64,000 bases of DNA. Source: Cohnella thailandensis. Lineage in GTDB: Bacteria; Bacillota; Bacilli; Paenibacillales; Paenibacillaceae. The position numbers and the translations under genes are program-made. Under the pieces are notes generated by a model that worked only from the letters and a program-made list of their open reading frames with translations, ran no database searches and was not told the DNA's origin. Positions 19,340 through 27,658 of this stretch are shown here, piece by piece. The stretch covers positions 62,001-126,000 of the forward strand of contig NZ_JACJVQ010000017.1 in the NCBI RefSeq assembly GCF_014212135.1. The letters are read 5' to 3'. Position 1 is the stretch's first letter, and each line of letters begins with the position of its first letter.

Positions 19340-19356
19340 CTTCTGTTGCTAGCGAC

Positions 19357-21111
19357 TTAATAGTCAAGATTAAACTCCCTGAGCTTGTTGTATAGCGTGC
19401 CTCGCGAGATGCCGAGCAGCTTCGCGGCCGAGCTTTTGTTGCCCATCGCTCGAATCAGCGCTTCTTCGATCAGCGCCCTCTCCTCATCCTCCGTGTTCTT
19501 CGGCTTCAGGATTCTCATCCCGCCGAAGGCCGTGCTTGGCTCGTTAGCGGGCACGATCACCTTCGGCTGCTCCTTCTGCAGGTGCGGAGGAAGCTGCTCC
19601 ATCGTAATCCGCTCTTCTTCGCACAGGATGAGGCAGCGCTCGACGATGCTCATCAGCTCGTTGATATTGCCCGGCCAGTCGTAGTTCGCGAACGCGAGCA
19701 TGACGTCCGGGTCGATCTGCGGAATCGGCTTCTGATATTGGAGCGCGTACTGGCGGGCGAACGATTGGACGAGAATCGGAAGATCCTCTTTGCGGTCCCG
19801 CAAGGCGGGCAGCGCAATCGAAATGGCGCTCAGCGCGTAGTACAGATCGGAGCGGAAAAGCTGTGCCTCGACCAGCTTGCCGAGATCCTTGTTCGTTCCG
19901 GCAATAATCCGGGTTCTCGCCGAGAGCGCCTCGCTCCCGCCGACGCGAGAGAACGTTTGCTTCTGCAGGAACAGAAGCAGCTTGGCTTGGACGTCTTGAG
20001 GCAGATGCTCGATATCGCTCAGGAACACCGTTCCGCCGTCGGCTTGCTCCAGCTTGCCCGGACTGCCCTCCCGGGTGCCGGAGAAGGTGCCGCCCTGAAA
20101 GCCGAATAGCTCGGTTTCCACGACGCTAGCCGGGATCGAGCCGCAATGAACCGTCAGGAAGGGCTGCTTCGCTCGCGCGCTCGCCTGGTGAATGGCCAAA
20201 GCCAACTGATGCTTGCCCACTCCGGCTTCCCCTAGAAGCAAGAGCGGGATTTCGGCGTCCGCGACCTTCCTGCCGAGTTGAATCGCATTGTCGATTAGCT
20301 TGCCTTTGCCCTTTATGAAAGTAAACGGATCTTCCCGAGGCGACTGCTCTTCGAGGATCGTCCGGGCGGACATAAGCTCGTCGTTCAGCCGCACGAGCTG
20401 GGTAATATCCTGCTCGGTCGCGATTCCTCCGACGATTCGGCCGTCGTCGAAGATCGGGGATGCATTGATCAGCACGTGGTAGCCGGGGCGGGGGCGATGG
20501 TACGTGTTGCGTACCCTCCGTCCCTCGTCGAGCGTCCGAAGCACCATGAGCTCATCGGGATTGAAGTGCTCGCCGATCCGGCGTCCGAGAATGCTCTCCT
20601 TCGGAATGTCGTAAGTCTCCACGGCGACGTCGTTCCAGCAGATGACGCATCCGGTCTCGTCGACGACGGTAACCGCGTCGGTCACGGTTTCCACCAGAGT
20701 CGCGAAGTACGTCTCCATTCGCTGGCGCTGCCTAAGGGCGAAAGCGAGCAACTCCGCGAGTCTGCCGTAACCGGCGATCGAGCCGTCCTTGCGACCGAAG
20801 ACGATCGGTCTGTGAAGGTCGGGCGGCAAGCGCATCAAATCTGGAGCCAATGCTTCGACGCTGTCCGAATAAGGAAGAATCGGAGACAGCAAGCTGCGCA
20901 TTTCTTCTAAGGATGCGGAGACGGCTTCCGGAGGAAGCTTCCCGAGAATCCCGATATCCTCCGCGCAGAACAGGATTGCCCGAGAGTCGTCTAAGCGGAC
21001 AAGGACTTCGGTCTCGCCGGCCTGCAGCCTCGAGAGGATGTCTCGCACCGTCGAAGGGGCGGACTGGTCTTCAGTCAGGATATGTATGGGGAATGGTTCA
21101 TTATTGAACAT
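19357..21111 (-). CDS. RocR-like enhancer-binding regulator with diverged AAA+ motifs
   Basis: 584 residues: a novel N-terminal part (1-125), a PAS domain (about 130-240), an AAA+ domain of the sigma-54 activator class (about 265-490) and a Fis-type HTH at the C terminus (SSAAKLLGISRGTLYNKL). Compared with active family members several motifs have changed. The GAFTGA loop reads GTFSGT, Walker A is GEAGVGKH, Walker B is GGTVFLSDIE where GGTLFLDEIG is usual, and the sensor region FREDLYYRL reads FRSDLYYAL. The GAFTGA loop contacts sigma-54, so it may not activate by the normal route. It faces rocA across an aspartase-like gene, and RocR is the known activator of rocA in Bacillus. Terminators on both sides make it monocistronic. 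Confidence 0.82.
   Translation of the reverse strand: MFNNEPFPIHILTEDQSAPSTVRDILSRLQAGETEVLVRLDDSRAILFCAEDIGILGKLPPEAVSASLEEMRSLLSPILPYSDSVEALAPDLMRLPPDLHRPIVFGRKDGSIAGYGRLAELLAFALRQRQRMETYFATLVETVTDAVTVVDETGCVICWNDVAVETYDIPKESILGRRIGEHFNPDELMVLRTLDEGRRVRNTYHRPRPGYHVLINASPIFDDGRIVGGIATEQDITQLVRLNDELMSARTILEEQSPREDPFTFIKGKGKLIDNAIQLGRKVADAEIPLLLLGEAGVGKHQLALAIHQASARAKQPFLTVHCGSIPASVVETELFGFQGGTFSGTREGSPGKLEQADGGTVFLSDIEHLPQDVQAKLLLFLQKQTFSRVGGSEALSARTRIIAGTNKDLGKLVEAQLFRSDLYYALSAISIALPALRDRKEDLPILVQSFARQYALQYQKPIPQIDPDVMLAFANYDWPGNINELMSIVERCLILCEEERITMEQLPPHLQKEQPKVIVPANEPSTAFGGMRILKPKNTEDEERALIEEALIRAMGNKSSAAKLLGISRGTLYNKLREFNLDY
21095..21110. promoter_or_regulatory. Candidate operator over the regulator start codon
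   Basis: GGTTCA-TTAT-TGAACA, a palindrome with 4-bp spacing covering the first codons of the regulator. It has the same half-site and spacing as the site at 22438-22453. An autoregulatory site is inferred. Confidence 0.45.
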
Positions 21112-21260
21112 AAGCTGCCCTCGCTATCGGGCTTGGTACAAGCCTTTGTCTAATGCCTACAATGTACCATGAAGCAGGAAGGGATACAATCCAAGTCGAG
21201 AAGAGGCTGAGGCGGAGCAATCGTTCCTTCACCCGAATACGCTGAATAATGAATCCATAA

Positions 21261-21304
21261 AACGCTAACCTCTCCGTACTTAAAGGCACGAAGAGGCTAG
21301 CGTT
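21261..21304 (-). terminator. Terminator after the aspartase-like gene
   Basis: A 13-bp stem with one mismatch (AACGCTAACCTCT with AGAGGCTAGCGTT) and T4 on the minus strand. It separates the aspartase-like gene from the regulator gene. Confidence 0.75.
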
Positions 21305-21328
21305 AGTCGTCGGTCCGGGCTGCCGCGG

Positions 21329-22414
21329 TCAAGATTTTTCTTCGGCTGCCGCTTCCAGCATGGTGACGATTCCACCTAGGCAGAATAGGGCATGCTCGAG
21401 CAGGGTGACGGATTGCAACAGGGTATTCGCCACGTAAGGACTGGCTTGGGGAGTCCCCGCGGGAAGAAGGGATGCCGTCGCCACGATCCGATGATTGCCG
21501 GCCAATTGCAAAGCGACCTGCCTCAGAGTTTCCAGCCGTTCGGGCATCGTTTCGCCGTCCTTTGCAAGCGGCGCCCGCAGCAGCTTGGTGCACAGCTTTG
21601 CTAGAGCGGAGGATAGCTTGCTCAGAGAGGCGGAGAGCTCCGGCAAAATTCCGTCATCCGCCGCTTCCGCAGGTTCGCGGATTAGACGAAGATCCAGCTG
21701 CAGGGACTCGGACAAAAGAGAGAACATTCGCGGGAGGAAGGCATCGTCCAGATAATCCTCCAGGAAAACCGGCATAACCCGAACGCCAAGCAGCCTATCG
21801 ACCGGCGCTTGAAGCCGATCGCGATGGGCGCGCAGATTCCGGACGACGCCGGCGTAAAGACGTTTCTCTTCGGAGAGAATCGACCTTCGCTCCAAGCGGG
21901 AGAATCTCGCTTTCAGCTTCTCGAGCTCCCGCGCCAAATGCGCGACTTGCCGATGCAAGGCGACTCGAATCGCAAGCGATACGGTACACTCGGCGGACTG
22001 AGACAGATTGACATGCTCCTGCGGGCTGCAGAGCCTGTAATCCCCCTTGTTCTCGAGAAGCAATTCCAGCGCGCGATTCGCGATGACCTCGTTCATGTTG
22101 GCGTTGAAGGCTTCGCTGGAGCCTCCATGCAAGGAATCGAGAATAAAGTTCTGCGTATGAAGGCCTCGAATGACCTCGTCCGTCGCCAACACCATGACGC
22201 CGCCGAGCTTCCGGGGCAGCTTGCCCATGCGAATGTTGGCAACCGCGGCCGCTTTCTTAACCTGGGCTAGAGTGACGATCAATTCTTTGTGCAGCGGGAG
22301 CGAAACGCTCGGAAAGCTCAAATGCGCACGCATCGTTCGGATTCCGTAATAAGCATAAGAAGGAATGTTAAGAGGGCCCAGGGAATCGATCTCTTTTCTC
22401 ATCGAGATGGCCAT
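21329..22414 (-). CDS. Aspartase/fumarase-superfamily protein, probably non-catalytic
   Basis: About 361 residues, against about 470 for aspartate ammonia-lyase. The first 150 residues align by eye with aspartase: GPLNIPSYAYYGIRTMRA, then a GGSSEAFNANMNEVIANRALELL stretch, then CSPQEHVNLSQS. The catalytic parts are missing or changed. The TND after SQS reads AEC, and the mobile GSSxMPxKxNP loop with the catalytic Ser is not present. The second half is mostly helical with no recognisable motif. It may be a regulatory or scaffold pseudo-enzyme, or an enzyme with a new activity. ATG 22414 was chosen; an in-frame start at 22486 would place coding sequence across the TGTTCA palindromes. Confidence 0.6.
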   Translation of the reverse strand: MAISMRKEIDSLGPLNIPSYAYYGIRTMRAHLSFPSVSLPLHKELIVTLAQVKKAAAVANIRMGKLPRKLGGVMVLATDEVIRGLHTQNFILDSLHGGSSEAFNANMNEVIANRALELLLENKGDYRLCSPQEHVNLSQSAECTVSLAIRVALHRQVAHLARELEKLKARFSRLERRSILSEEKRLYAGVVRNLRAHRDRLQAPVDRLLGVRVMPVFLEDYLDDAFLPRMFSLLSESLQLDLRLIREPAEAADDGILPELSASLSKLSSALAKLCTKLLRAPLAKDGETMPERLETLRQVALQLAGNHRIVATASLLPAGTPQASPYVANTLLQSVTLLEHALFCLGGIVTMLEAAAEEKS

Positions 22415-22437
22415 AACTTTCACCGCCCGGCATGGTT

Positions 22438-22465
22438 TGTTCAAAAATGAACACTTTCTGTGTTC
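22438..22465. promoter_or_regulatory. Overlapping TGTTCA palindromes between the lyase-like gene and rocA
   Basis: TGTTCA-AAAA-TGAACA (22438-22453) overlaps GAACAC-TTTCT-GTGTTC (22449-22465). A further half-site TGTTCA lies at 22630-22635. They sit in an AT-rich gap of about 300 bp between divergent start codons, 24 bp upstream of the lyase-like ATG. They are likely regulator-binding sites; no convincing -24/-12 sigma-54 promoter was found. Confidence 0.5.
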
Positions 22466-22714
22466 GGCATGAATGGTTGTGAGCATAAATTAACACATAA
22501 CTAAAAATTCATCAATGTTTCTATGAGGAAAACAGAAGGAGCCAGGTTGTTTTTGTTTAGTATTCCTGTTTAATCTGCTTTGGATTTATATGATTTAAAC
22601 AATAATTCGAAACTATCTATACAAATATGTGTTCAAAATGTATATTGAATGTACATTATCGGATTGGGGTGCGGCTATTTATACACCTCGTAATCGCGAG
22701 AGGAGAGAATAAAG

Positions 22715-24283
22715 ATGAGCATTGCAACGACTATCAGCCCTTTTGCCAATGAACCGTTCGTCGACTTTAAGCTGGAAGAGAACCGGCAAGCGATGGAGGC
22801 GGCGATAGCCAAGGCGAAGGCGTCGTTGAACGCCGAATATCCGCTGCGCATCGGCGCGGAGAAGATCTTCACGGAAGACAAGATCAAGTCGGTCAACCCC
22901 GGCAATCTGGACGAGGTCGTCGGATATGTCAGCAAGGCGAACCGCGAGCTGGCCGAGAAGGCGATGAACGTCGCTCTCGAGACGTTCGAGACGTGGAAGA
23001 AGGTCCCGGCGGCCGAGCGCGCCGGGTATCTTTTCAAGGCGGCGAAGCTGATGCGCGACCGCAAGCACGAGTTCTCCGCGACGATGATTCTGGAATCCGG
23101 CAAAAACTACGCCGAAGCGGACGCCGATACGGCCGAAGCGATCGACTTCCTCGAGTTCTACGGCCGAGAGATGCTGCGGCTAAGCAACATCAACGAGACG
23201 ATGCCGCTGACGAAGGTGGCGGGCGAGGACAACAAGCTTCGATACATTCCGCTCGGCGTCGGTATCGTGATTCCGCCGTGGAATTTCCCGCTCGCGATCT
23301 GCGTAGGCATGACCGCCGCGGCAATCGTATCCGGCAACACGGTGCTGCTGAAGCCGGCTTCGACGACGCCGGTCATCGCCCATAAATTCGTCGAGCTGAT
23401 GGAAGAAGTCGGCCTGCCTCCGGGAGTCATCAACTACATTCCCGGCAGCGGCGCGGAAGTGGGCGACTACCTGACGGGCCATCCCAAGACCCGCTTTGTC
23501 AGCTTCACCGGCTCGAAGGAGGTCGGCCTGCACATTAGCCGTCTGGCGGCGGAGACGGCTCCGGGACAGATCTGGATCAAGCGCCTCGTCGCCGAGATGG
23601 GCGGCAAGGACGGCATCGTCGTCGACGAGACGGCCGACCTGGACGCGGCCGCGCAGGCGATCGTCGCGTCGGCGTTCGGCTTCCAGGGTCAGAAGTGCTC
23701 CGCGGGCTCCCGGGCGTTCATCGTCGAGTCCGTGTACGACGCCGTCGTGGAGAAGGTGGCAACGCTGACGAAGCAGCTTGAGATCGGCCTGCCCGAGCTG
23801 AACTACGCGGCCGGCCCGGTCATCGACCAAAGCTCTTATCGCAAAATTCTCGATTATATCGAGATCGGCAAGGAAGAAGGGCGGCTGATCGCTGGCGGGA
23901 GCAAGGCGGATGGCAACGGCTATTACATCCAGCCGACCGTGTTCGCCGACGTGGACGGCAAGGCCCGCATCATGCAGGAAGAGATCTTCGGGCCGGTGCT
24001 GGCGATAGGCAAAGCGAAGGATTGGCGCGAGGCCATTGCTCTGTACAACGACACGGAGTTCGGCCTGACCGGCTCGTTCTTCTCGAAGGAGGAAGCCCGA
24101 ATCGAGGAAGCGCTCGAGACGATGCATTGCGGCAATCTGTACGTGAACCGCAAGTGCACGGGCGCCTTGGTCGGCGCCCATCCGTTCGGCGGGTTCAACA
24201 TGTCGGGCACGGATTCCAAGGCGGGCGGGCACGATTATTTGCTTCTGTTTACTCAAGCGAAGGCGGTTTCGGTCAAGGAATAA
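22715..24283 (+). CDS. rocA: L-glutamate gamma-semialdehyde (P5C) dehydrogenase
   Basis: Oxidises 1-pyrroline-5-carboxylate/glutamate semialdehyde to glutamate with NAD+, the last step of proline and arginine breakdown. The 522 residues carry the aldehyde dehydrogenase signatures: [17 protein letters not shown] (NAD-binding turn), EMGGKDG (general-base Glu), GQKCSAGS with the catalytic Cys328, and EEIFGPV. Length and N terminus match the RocA type rather than general ALDHs. The ribosome site GAGAGGAGAG lies just upstream. It is followed by its own terminator. Control by the diverged RocR-like protein is inferred from context. Confidence 0.95.
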   Translation: MSIATTISPFANEPFVDFKLEENRQAMEAAIAKAKASLNAEYPLRIGAEKIFTEDKIKSVNPGNLDEVVGYVSKANRELAEKAMNVALETFETWKKVPAAERAGYLFKAAKLMRDRKHEFSATMILESGKNYAEADADTAEAIDFLEFYGREMLRLSNINETMPLTKVAGEDNKLRYIPLGVGIVIPPWNFPLAICVGMTAAAIVSGNTVLLKPASTTPVIAHKFVELMEEVGLPPGVINYIPGSGAEVGDYLTGHPKTRFVSFTGSKEVGLHISRLAAETAPGQIWIKRLVAEMGGKDGIVVDETADLDAAAQAIVASAFGFQGQKCSAGSRAFIVESVYDAVVEKVATLTKQLEIGLPELNYAAGPVIDQSSYRKILDYIEIGKEEGRLIAGGSKADGNGYYIQPTVFADVDGKARIMQEEIFGPVLAIGKAKDWREAIALYNDTEFGLTGSFFSKEEARIEEALETMHCGNLYVNRKCTGALVGAHPFGGFNMSGTDSKAGGHDYLLLFTQAKAVSVKE

Positions 24284-24298
24284 GCCTGTAATCGAAGC

Positions 24299-24332
24299 AA
24301 AGGGATCCCCCGGTCATCGGAGGATCCCTTTT
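24299..24332 (+). terminator. Terminator of rocA
   Basis: Stem AAAGGGATCC/GGATCCCTTT plus extra inner pairs, followed by TTTTCTCTATTT. Confidence 0.85.
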
Positions 24333-24426
24333 CTCTATTTGTCTAGCCGCGCGGCGCCCACAGCATGATCTTTATAGACAGAACTATATAGCGATGGCGG
24401 AGGAAAGTAAATGCGTTTGCGGAAAA

Positions 24427-24451
24427 CAGTACCTTATCCCATTGCCTCATG
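24427..24451. repeat. Possible solitary diverged copy of the 48-bp repeat core
   Basis: CAGTACCTTATCCC followed by TCATGG at the same distance as in the array at 13095-13365 (CAGTGCCTTATCCC...TCATGT). About 19 of 25 positions agree. It could be chance, or a dispersed copy of the element. Confidence 0.3.
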
Positions 24452-24470
24452 GACTGGGCGGGGGCGGCGG

Positions 24471-25019
24471 TCAGGAAGGGGACGAATACTCGTAAACCGT
24501 CTCGTACATCGGCGAGGAATGCATATGAGTTCTCATGAGCACGAACCGATCGGCTAGCCAAGAGGCTCCGGAAGGCATCGATTCCAACAGGCCGGGCGGA
24601 AAAGGGAGCTTGGCGTCGGCGGAGTAGTTTCGCGCTAATGTGATATGAGGTGAGTAGGGACGGGCTTCCGGCAGGAAGCCAAGCGGTTCGGTGGATTCAA
24701 GGACGGATGCGTGCAAGGCTTTGAGCCCATCCCGATCGCCGGTCACCGACCCGTACAGTACGCGCGGCGAGCTTGTCTGTCCGAAAATTCCTCCTCCGTT
24801 CAGTGCCAGGGAGATGGGCTGGACTTGAACGCTTTTCAGAGCGATATGCAGTTCCTCCAGCCGATCCTCGGTCACCTCTCCCAGGAATTGAACCGTGAGG
24901 TGGTAATCCTGCGGATGCGTCCATTTGCGGAATGGCAGCGAGGGGCGATGCTCTTGAACCCACCGGTGCAATTCGTCGGCGACGGCTTCTCGGATCGGGA
25001 TGGCGGTGAACATTCTCAT
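24471..25019 (-). CDS. thpR: RNA 2',3'-cyclic phosphodiesterase (2H family)
   Basis: 182-residue member of the 2H phosphoesterase/LigT family, which opens 2',3'-cyclic phosphates on RNA ends. The two catalytic motifs are present: HLTVQF near residue 43 and HITLAR near residue 131, about 90 residues apart as usual. I chose the ATG at 25019 because AGGAGG lies 7 nt upstream; the longer frame starting at 25070 would run through this ribosome site. It is a single gene in a sparse region. The physiological substrate is not known for most bacterial members. Confidence 0.88.
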   Translation of the reverse strand: MRMFTAIPIREAVADELHRWVQEHRPSLPFRKWTHPQDYHLTVQFLGEVTEDRLEELHIALKSVQVQPISLALNGGGIFGQTSSPRVLYGSVTGDRDGLKALHASVLESTEPLGFLPEARPYSPHITLARNYSADAKLPFPPGLLESMPSGASWLADRFVLMRTHMHSSPMYETVYEYSSPS

Positions 25020-25630
25020 GCGGGTTCCTCCTATAAGGGGGGGAGTATCGTTCCGTAGATCATATGGCATGTTCCATTATTTTATCTAACTGTCCCGATA
25101 GTTGATACATGAATCCGGTCGCCCTTCGGATGGGACCAGTAGATCGTTCAAGATCGACTCGTCTGCGCCATACGAATGAGGCGTATCCATCGGAATACAG
25201 ACGGAACTCTGCGCTGCCACGCTAACCTCCTCGCTCCCTTCGCGCCTTCGGGAAACAGCCGATGTCCGTGACCTAAGCGTCGGAGGTAAGGGGATGCGAT
25301 TTTAGTTCATCCTACAGGTATATGGGGAGGACGAAGAGCTTCTCCGAATTGAATCCCGCCGCATTGTTATCCAAATATACGACTCCCTCAGCCATGCGGC
25401 TGGTTCATTTAAACAAGAATATAATCCATCAATATCCGCACATTGTCAATTGCAGGGAACCCATGGCGACTTGTAAGCTGAAGAGGATGAAGCGATTATG
25501 AAGTCTAGGAGCTCGCGGCCTTCGGCAAAGCCGCGCAAGGGCTGGTGGAGTTTTATACTTCGAGCAAGTGTTGAAACTGGCGATTCTGCATCGGAAGGAC
25601 GCAAGCCGATAGAGAAGGAGTGAACAGAGC
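25020..25630. other. 611-bp gap between thpR and the cellulase-like gene
   Basis: No convincing gene. The left part must hold the thpR promoter. On the minus strand an unrecognised frame ending at 25086 stays open for more than 60 codons, without a family match or clear ribosome site. On the plus strand a 41-codon frame (25498-25623) ends within the ribosome site of the next gene. The middle is a patchwork of uneven base composition, as in decayed sequence. Confidence 0.5.
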
Positions 25631-26920
25631 ATGAGAACTGCTATTCCCGATTCCCTGCCTCGCAAGTTAACGATCACGATGTGGGACTTCTCCTGGTACA
25701 CGATGACGCTGCCGGGAGAGCCCTACCACGATCTTGGCGCCCGGTTCCGGGAGGCGATCGACAGGGGTTACAATACGATCCGCATCTGCGCGATGCCGTA
25801 CATGCTGTTCACGGCGGAAGGGAAGCGGCCGGGCCCGCTTAAGCTGGGCAATCTCGGAGAAGTAGGCCAACGAACCCGCTGGTATAACTGTCGAGGAGGA
25901 GCCGAGCTGGACGGCCACGTCCATCTGCTGGAGCTGTTCCGCCAGGCGAAGGAGCATGGCTGTTACATCATGCTCTCCTCCTGGGAATACCAGCAAAGCC
26001 CGAGCTTCCTCGCCCATCCCGAGCTGCGGGACGAGCTGGCATCCATCCCTCCGGAAAAGAGGTTCATGGCCATCGCGAGGTCGATGGACCAGCTGATCCG
26101 CTTCGTCAAGGCCGCCGGCTACGGCGACCGGATCGTCTACGCGGAGCTGCATAACGAGGTGGAGTTCGGCCAGTTGACGGCCGTCGGAACCGCCCGCGGC
26201 ATCGCCGAGAACGACACGCCGGGACTGGTCGAGGCGATGCAGCCGTTCATTGAAGAGGCGGTCGGTTACTTAAGGGAGAGCCATCCCGATATTCTCATGA
26301 CGGCCAGCTATACGCTGAACGAGGCCTACCCGAAGGCTTATCTCGCTCGCAACATGCAGGTCGGCCACTTCCATCTGTACATCAAAGGCGTGCTGAACGA
26401 GCTGATGGCGAACGCGGGCCTCAACGACGAGAGCGTTCCTTTTCCCAATGCGTTCGTTCAATCCCTGCTGAGGGAAGAGGCTCCCCCGTTCGAGCAGTGG
26501 ACGCTGCCGCCCGGCCAGGAGTGGCGGATGGAGGGCAACCCGGTAGGCATGAAGCTGATCTATCTGCACGATTGGGCCGATCCGGACAAGTGGGATCTTT
26601 TCCTCTACGACCGTTATTCCGATCATAAGCTCGCCATGCTGCAGAAGGCGGACGACCGCTTCGAGGAAGTGGACGTCTGGAATCGGCATGACGGCCTGCC
26701 GATCGTGATCGGGGAAGGCTATGTCGGCTATACGCCGCTCCATGCGGGCTTCGAGGAGGGGCCGGTCGGCAAGTTCATCGCGGAGTATTGCTTGCGCAAG
26801 GGAATGAAGCTCGGTTTCTGGGGAATGACGCTATGCTCGAACTGCGCTCCTCACCATCCGTTCTGGAACGACGTCTGCTGGCAGCGCAAATGGAACCGGT
26901 TTATTTTGGAGTCGGAATAA
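25631..26920 (+). CDS. Cellulase-like glycoside hydrolase (GH5-like)
   Basis: 429-residue cytoplasmic protein (no signal peptide) with the beta/alpha-barrel pattern of clan A hydrolases. The likely acid/base is E176 in AELHNE, the NE motif at the end of strand 4. The likely nucleophile is E362 in IVIGEGY at strand 7. It resembles the sugar-binding cellulase-like proteins of unknown substrate. With no export signal it probably acts on short oligosaccharides taken up by an importer, perhaps the ABC system encoded at 27659-30811 (inference). The ATG at 25631 has GAAGGAGTGAA just upstream. A bidirectional terminator follows within 5 bp. Confidence 0.75.
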   Translation: MRTAIPDSLPRKLTITMWDFSWYTMTLPGEPYHDLGARFREAIDRGYNTIRICAMPYMLFTAEGKRPGPLKLGNLGEVGQRTRWYNCRGGAELDGHVHLLELFRQAKEHGCYIMLSSWEYQQSPSFLAHPELRDELASIPPEKRFMAIARSMDQLIRFVKAAGYGDRIVYAELHNEVEFGQLTAVGTARGIAENDTPGLVEAMQPFIEEAVGYLRESHPDILMTASYTLNEAYPKAYLARNMQVGHFHLYIKGVLNELMANAGLNDESVPFPNAFVQSLLREEAPPFEQWTLPPGQEWRMEGNPVGMKLIYLHDWADPDKWDLFLYDRYSDHKLAMLQKADDRFEEVDVWNRHDGLPIVIGEGYVGYTPLHAGFEEGPVGKFIAEYCLRKGMKLGFWGMTLCSNCAPHHPFWNDVCWQRKWNRFILESE

Positions 26921-26924
26921 GAAA

Positions 26925-26967
26925 AAAGCCGATAAGGACGCCGCTTAGCAGCGATCTTATCGGCTTT
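26925..26967. terminator. Terminator between the cellulase-like and zinc-ribbon genes
   Basis: A 12-bp perfect stem AAAGCCGATAAG/CTTATCGGCTTT, flanked by A-rich and T-rich sequence, serving convergent genes. Confidence 0.85.
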
Positions 26968-26996
26968 ATTTATGAGGCCGCGATAAACGATTGCTC

Positions 26997-27350
26997 TTAC
27001 TCTCCGAAAGTTCTGCCGCAGGAAGGACAGAAACGCGTGTCCAAGGGAGATGCCTTGCCGCATTCGCATTCCTTCTCGTTCGACAGCTTCATGATTTGCT
27101 TGGCGTTCTCTTGAATTTCGTCTTCCAGCCTGTAAATATCGTTGAATAGAGGCTGAAGCTCCACTTCCGTAACCGGAGGCCGGCGTCCCGCCTTCGCGAG
27201 GAAGGTCCGCTTGCCGATCTCTAGCCATTGCTTCTCGATGTCCTTCTGCTTGCCGCCGTTCTGCAGCTTCAGCTTGTTCACTTCAACCAAGACTTTGGCT
27301 TTGTTGCCTGCTTCCGTCATGCCGGATTTGACTTTGTCCATGAATCCCAT
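26997..27350 (-). CDS. Small protein with C-terminal zinc ribbon
   Basis: 117 residues. An amphipathic N terminus (MGFMDKVKSGMTEAG) and a long helical stretch with coiled-coil character (about 15-95) end in a treble-clef-like zinc ribbon: CECG near residue 96 and CPSCG near residue 110. This architecture occurs in many small Firmicute proteins of unknown role and I cannot give a function. ATG 27350 follows a GGAGGGAT ribosome site. It lies in a carbohydrate-use region but has its own strand and terminator, so no partner is evident. Confidence 0.7.
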   Translation of the reverse strand: MGFMDKVKSGMTEAGNKAKVLVEVNKLKLQNGGKQKDIEKQWLEIGKRTFLAKAGRRPPVTEVELQPLFNDIYRLEDEIQENAKQIMKLSNEKECECGKASPLDTRFCPSCGRTFGE

Positions 27351-27392
27351 TCAAATCCCTCCAGTAAACAACATTTGCCGTCAGGGAAATAG

Positions 27393-27593
27393 TACTATAA
27401 ATTTCCGTTAATTACCACCGAATGCGGAGAATCCTGTCGGGACAGCTCGTTCGATGGAGGCGGAGTTCCCGGGATCGTGCTATCATCACAGCCTTATGTC
27501 AAAGGTTATATGAAAATCAAAGACGTGATCATGGGGATCGAAAATGCTTATCGGTCGTACGAGACGGAAGCGCTAAAGATGGAATATGTATAA
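27393..27593 (+). pseudogene. Relic: 3' end of an unidentified gene
   Basis: A plus-strand frame is open for 66 codons from the stop at 27390-27392 to TAA 27591-27593. It has no plausible start or ribosome site and reads protein-like near its end (YMKIKDVIMGIENAYRSYET). Five bp after the stop is a strong hairpin whose T-run fits rightward transcription only. This is what remains if the 5' part of a gene is lost by deletion. The tail is reminiscent of the C-terminal helix of Gfo/Idh/MocA oxidoreductases, but I cannot confirm that. Confidence 0.4.
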
Positions 27594-27597
27594 TAGC

Positions 27598-27640
27598 AGG
27601 AGGTGTCCCTAAGTCGTTGACTTGTGGGACACCTCCTTTT
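27598..27640 (+). terminator. Terminator after the gene relic, opposite the ABC operon end
   Basis: A 12-bp perfect stem AGGAGGTGTCCC/GGGACACCTCCT with an inner AAGTC/GACTT stem. T4 follows on the plus strand, but there is no T tract on the minus strand. It may also stop the leftward ABC operon. Confidence 0.75.
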
Positions 27641-27658
27641 CGCTTGATGCCGTCGATG

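Noticed and set aside
18987..19395. Plus-strand frames through the 52-bp repeats
   Set aside because: Repeat-derived peptides rich in Arg, Gly and Glu with no start signals.
22487..22714. A sigma-54 (-24/-12) promoter for rocA
   Set aside because: The best matches have a GG-GC spacing one base off the required distance, so none was called.
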